Origin: JAGQRJ01 sp041402045
GTDB lineage: Bacteria; Planctomycetota; J058
NCBI GenBank assembly: GCA_041402045.1
Contig: JAWKSZ010000010.1
Coordinates: 1-64,000 of the forward strand
Length of the DNA stretch: 64,000 nt
Direction: 5' to 3'
Shown here: positions 61,307 to 64,000 of the stretch, one piece after another
How the letters are laid out: each line of letters starts with the position of its first letter
Numbering within the stretch: position 1 is the first letter of the stretch
Notes under the pieces: model-generated
What the model saw: only the letters and a program-made list of their open reading frames with translations
Told to the model about the DNA's origin: nothing
The model's database searches: none
Translations under genes and position numbers: made by a program

Positions 61307-63443
61307 TCGGCACGCACAGCCGCAGGCCCTGCGCCGCGGTCGCGTGGAGCTCGCCCGCGATCGAGCGCGAGTAGACGTAGTGGGCGGCGGTGGAGGTCCA
61401 GGCGCCTCCGCGAGACACCCGCCACTCCCCCAGCTCGGGCTCGGTGGGGTTCACGATCCCGTCCCGCGGCCCCGAGGGGTCGGTCAGGTGCTGGGGCCCG
61501 TAGGGCCCGTACTTGTCCGCGCAGAACTCCCACACGTTCCCCAGCATGTCCTGGCAGCCGTAGGGCGACGCCGAGGACGGGAAGGACCCGACCGGGGCCA
61601 TGCCCGCGTAGCCGTCGTCGGGGTGGTCGAGGTTCGCGCGCCAGGCCTCGTCGGGGTTGTTGCCCCAGGTGTGCACCCGGCCGTCGGTGCCCCGCGCGGC
61701 GAGCTCCCACTCCGCCTCCGTCGGGAGCCGCCCCCCGGCCCAGGCGCAGTAGGCGCGGGCCTGCTCGTGGTTCACCACGGTCACCGGGAACTCGGGGCCG
61801 CGGGTCACCACCGGCGGAGGGTCGAGGCCCGCGTCCTGGCAGTAGCGCCACCACTCGGCCTGGGTCGTCTCGAACTTCCCCAGGAAGAAGCCGCGGGTGA
61901 TCGTGACCCGGTGCTGGGGCGACGGCGGGTACTGCTTGCTCACGTCGTCGGCGTCGGAGCCCATGGCGAAGGTCGCCGGCGGGACCCAGCGCAGCAGCGC
62001 GCCGCTCTTGGCGTGGCGGTAGTCCCCGGGGGTGGCCTCGGCGGTGATCCCCGCGGGCAAGGGCAGCGGCGGACGCTGCTCGGGGGGGGTCTCGACCAGC
62101 CAGCCCGGCACGTCCAGCCGCTCGACCTCGACCGCGAGCGCGACCTGCTCGCCCCGGGCGTCGCTGAGCACGACGTCCAGGCGGTTGACCCCCACCCGCA
62201 AGGGCGCCTCGAGCCGCACCGGCCGCCCTGCCTCGCAGCGGGTGAAGCCCCCGGGCCCGGTGAGCCGCAGCGGGTCCACCCCCGTGGGGAGCACCTCGAG
62301 CTCGACCGTGTCGCGGATCGTCCAGGGCGGGAGCGCCTGGACCAGCTCCAGGGTCGGCGCCGCGGGAGGCGGAGTCCCGGCGCGCCCGAGCTGGGTCAGC
62401 GCCGCGCCGACCCCGGCCGCGAGCAGCGCCAACGCCAGCGCGCCGCGCACGCCGAGCTGGAACCGCGGGCCGCGGGGCGGCGCGCGCAGCTCGCCGCGCA
62501 GGTACTGCTCGAGCACGTCGGCCAGCGCGTCCCCGTCGGCGAAGCGCTGGCGAGGGTCGACCTTCAGCGCGCGCAGGACCACCGCGTCCAGCAGCGGGTC
62601 GACGTCGGGCTTGAGCTGCCGCAGCGGGGTGAACTGCCCCGAGCAGATCTGGCCGCCGAGGGAGAGCATGTCGCCGCCCTCGAAGGGCAGCTCGTCGGCC
62701 ACGCAGGCGTAGAGCAGGACCCCCACCGCCCACACGTCGGTCCAGGGGCCGACCTGCTCGCGCTGCCCCCGCACCAGCTCCGGCGCCATGAACAGCGGCG
62801 TGCCCAGCATGGAGCCGGTCTTGGTCAGGCGCTCCCCGCTCTTGGCCGTGGCCAGGCCGAAGTCGGTGAGCCGGACCTTGCCCTGGGGGTCGACGAGCAC
62901 GTTCGCCGGCTTCACGTCGCGGTGCACGATCCCCTGGGCGTGCGCCGCGCCCAGGCCGCGGGCGAGCTCGGCCACCAGCTCCAGGCGACGCTCGAGGGAG
63001 GCGTGCTCGATCGCCTCCGCCAGGGAGCGCCCGCCCTCGACCAGCTCGTAGGCGAGGTAGGGGCAACCGGCCACCCGGCCCGCGCCGAACACGCGCACCA
63101 CCCCCGGGTGATCGATCGCCGCGGCGAGCTCGCCCTCGCGCTGGAAGCGCGCGAGCTGGCGCGAGCTGGTGCCGCCGTCGCGCAGCACCTTGACGGCGAC
63201 GTCTCGCCCCAGGGTCCGGTCCCGGGCGCGGTAGACGACGCCCATGGCCCCGCGCCCGAGCTCCTGCAGCACCTCGTAGCGCGCGGCGAGCTCGCGCAGC
63301 GCCTCCTCCGGGAGGGGCAGCCCCCCGCTGAAGCGCCGGCTGTCGTGGCTGCTGAGCGGCAGCCCGTCGAGCACCGAGCCCGACCCCGAGAAGGTCGCCC
63401 ACACGCGAGAGCTGGGGGAGGTCACACCTGGATCGTACTGCAT
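61266..63443 (-). CDS. Ser/Thr protein kinase fused to formylglycine-generating-enzyme (SUMF1)-like domain
   Basis: A Hanks kinase (about residues 56-315; LGRGAMGVV, Lys85, HRDVKPAN 174-181, DFG 194-196, APEL 220-223) is followed by a transmembrane helix (333-350), an Ig-like segment (about 360-470) and an FGE/SUMF1-type domain (about 495-720). The latter has FAMGSDADDVS, FETTQAEWWRYC, PVTVVNHEQARAYCAWAGGRLPTEAEWELAARG, MLGNVWEFCAD and WRVSRGGAWTS. The FGE domain would be periplasmic and probably a binding module rather than a sulfatase activator. The start used is ATG 63443. Length 725 aa. Confidence 0.93.
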   Translation of the reverse strand: MQYDPGVTSPSSRVWATFSGSGSVLDGLPLSSHDSRRFSGGLPLPEEALRELAARYEVLQELGRGAMGVVYRARDRTLGRDVAVKVLRDGGTSSRQLARFQREGELAAAIDHPGVVRVFGAGRVAGCPYLAYELVEGGRSLAEAIEHASLERRLELVAELARGLGAAHAQGIVHRDVKPANVLVDPQGKVRLTDFGLATAKSGERLTKTGSMLGTPLFMAPELVRGQREQVGPWTDVWAVGVLLYACVADELPFEGGDMLSLGGQICSGQFTPLRQLKPDVDPLLDAVVLRALKVDPRQRFADGDALADVLEQYLRGELRAPPRGPRFQLGVRGALALALLAAGVGAALTQLGRAGTPPPAAPTLELVQALPPWTIRDTVELEVLPTGVDPLRLTGPGGFTRCEAGRPVRLEAPLRVGVNRLDVVLSDARGEQVALAVEVERLDVPGWLVETPPEQRPPLPLPAGITAEATPGDYRHAKSGALLRWVPPATFAMGSDADDVSKQYPPSPQHRVTITRGFFLGKFETTQAEWWRYCQDAGLDPPPVVTRGPEFPVTVVNHEQARAYCAWAGGRLPTEAEWELAARGTDGRVHTWGNNPDEAWRANLDHPDDGYAGMAPVGSFPSSASPYGCQDMLGNVWEFCADKYGPYGPQHLTDPSGPRDGIVNPTEPELGEWRVSRGGAWTSTAAHYVYSRSIAGELHATAAQGLRLCVPISPRATPSPPAAR

Positions 63444-63507
63444 TTGGCCCCCGGTTCGCCCGCGTTTCGGTGACCCCCAGGTGACCCCGGGGCGTTACCG
63501 TGCAGCC

Positions 63508-64000
63508 ATGCGTGGGTGGGCCCTACTCCTGTGCCTCGCCAGCCTCGCGGGCTGCCAGCAGCCCGAGCCGAGGAAGCGCGTGGACCCCGACCTCTGGGAT
63601 CCGCGGCACGAGGCCGCGCTGAACCAGGAGGGCGGCCCCCCCGAGCGCAAGGAGCCCAGCTTCACCCGCGCCAGCCAGAGCGAGGGCGCGGGGGTCGCGC
63701 TGCTCGACCTCTCGCAGGAGAACACCGCGGGCAAGGAGCAGCTCGAGCGCGCCGAGGCCGAGCAGGACGCCCGGGTCGCCCGCCAGGAGGCGGCGGCCGA
63801 CGCGGCGGCGGCCCGAGAGGCCCGCTGGCTCGAGCGCGCCCGCGCGGAGGACCGCACGGAGGCCTGGCGCGAGGAGGCCGCGCTGGGGCAGGCGCTGCTC
63901 TGGGCGCGCCCCACCCGGATCGTGCTCGAGCGCGCCCTGGCCCACGGCCTGGGCCAGGGCGACCTGCGCCGCGAGCTGCAGGAGGCCGAGGCCCGGGCCG
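63508..64000 (+). CDS. Lipoprotein, N-terminal part (runs off the window)
   Basis: ATG 63508 opens a frame with a lipoprotein signal (LLCLASLAGC, lipobox LAGC) followed by 150 residues rich in Glu, Ala and Arg with strong coiled-coil character (EQLERAEAEQDARVARQEAAADAAAAREARW). The gene continues past 64000. It is divergent from the kinase/FGE gene with a 64-base gap, so both promoters must lie there. I do not recognise a family. Confidence 0.65.
   Translation, partial: MRGWALLLCLASLAGCQQPEPRKRVDPDLWDPRHEAALNQEGGPPERKEPSFTRASQSEGAGVALLDLSQENTAGKEQLERAEAEQDARVARQEAAADAAAAREARWLERARAEDRTEAWREEAALGQALLWARPTRIVLERALAHGLGQGDLRRELQEAEARA

Overview
The window is about 64 kb of very GC-rich DNA with dense, often overlapping genes and many GTG or TTG starts. 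It comes from a Gram-negative-type bacterium: LptF and LptG, lipoprotein signals and a likely outer-membrane barrel are present. Four Ser/Thr kinases of the PknB type (one fused to a formylglycine-generating-enzyme-like domain, one to an MglA-like GTPase), a YyaL/DUF255 protein and long intergenic repeats resemble Planctomycetota. Myxococcota is the main alternative; the assignment is an inference from gene content.

Layout. 0-2.9 kb: a dgt tail, a membrane PIN/TRAM protein and a fused IspDF (isoprenoid synthesis). 2.9-5.8 kb: a minus-strand operon (site-2 protease, MBL hydrolase, SRPBCC protein, unknown protein) preceded by a structured leader that carries an 11-codon ORF behind a Shine-Dalgarno fully complementary to the 16S tail. 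5.8-16.6 kb: two tiny membrane proteins, a barrel-like protein, STAS protein, quinone reductase, formiminotransferase-cyclodeaminase, two large secreted proteins of unknown function, and a spermidine-synthase-family protein. 16.6-22.1 kb: a minus-strand operon of SGNH protein, methyltransferase and an unusual aminotransferase/acyl-reductase-like fusion. 22.2-30.5 kb: three kynurenine-pathway genes (3-hydroxyanthranilate dioxygenase, ACMSD, kynureninase), then two large receptor-like kinases. 30.5-42.8 kb: Nudix-MBL fusion, YyaL lipoprotein, DUF6263-like protein, aspartokinase, YifB/ComM, an ArsR/AHSA1 pair, and a lyase-like lipoprotein with a GH88/105-like hydrolase.

42.8-47.4 kb is accessory: a 1.94-kb group II intron lies inside one copy of a ~0.4-kb intergenic repeat whose two empty copies stand in tandem at 56.25-57.05 kb, so both intron ends can be fixed to the base. 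A GH3-family protein and a 34-bp inverted-repeat element follow. 47.4-64 kb: the MglA-GTPase/kinase fusion, small unknown genes, a heterodimeric ABC exporter with one degenerate ATP site, a broken threonine-dehydratase-like gene, 1.5 kb of repeats, a secreted SOD-fold/Ig-like protein, lptFG, the kinase/FGE fusion and the start of a lipoprotein gene.

Quality warning: several genes (near 3.3, 13.9, 33.9, 38.4-38.8, 46.1-46.3, 54.8-56.2 and 58.0-58.3 kb) are interrupted by clusters of single-base frameshifts although the family-typical residues survive when frames are stitched together. This looks more like consensus error than real decay, so these genes are reported at full span with the breaks noted.
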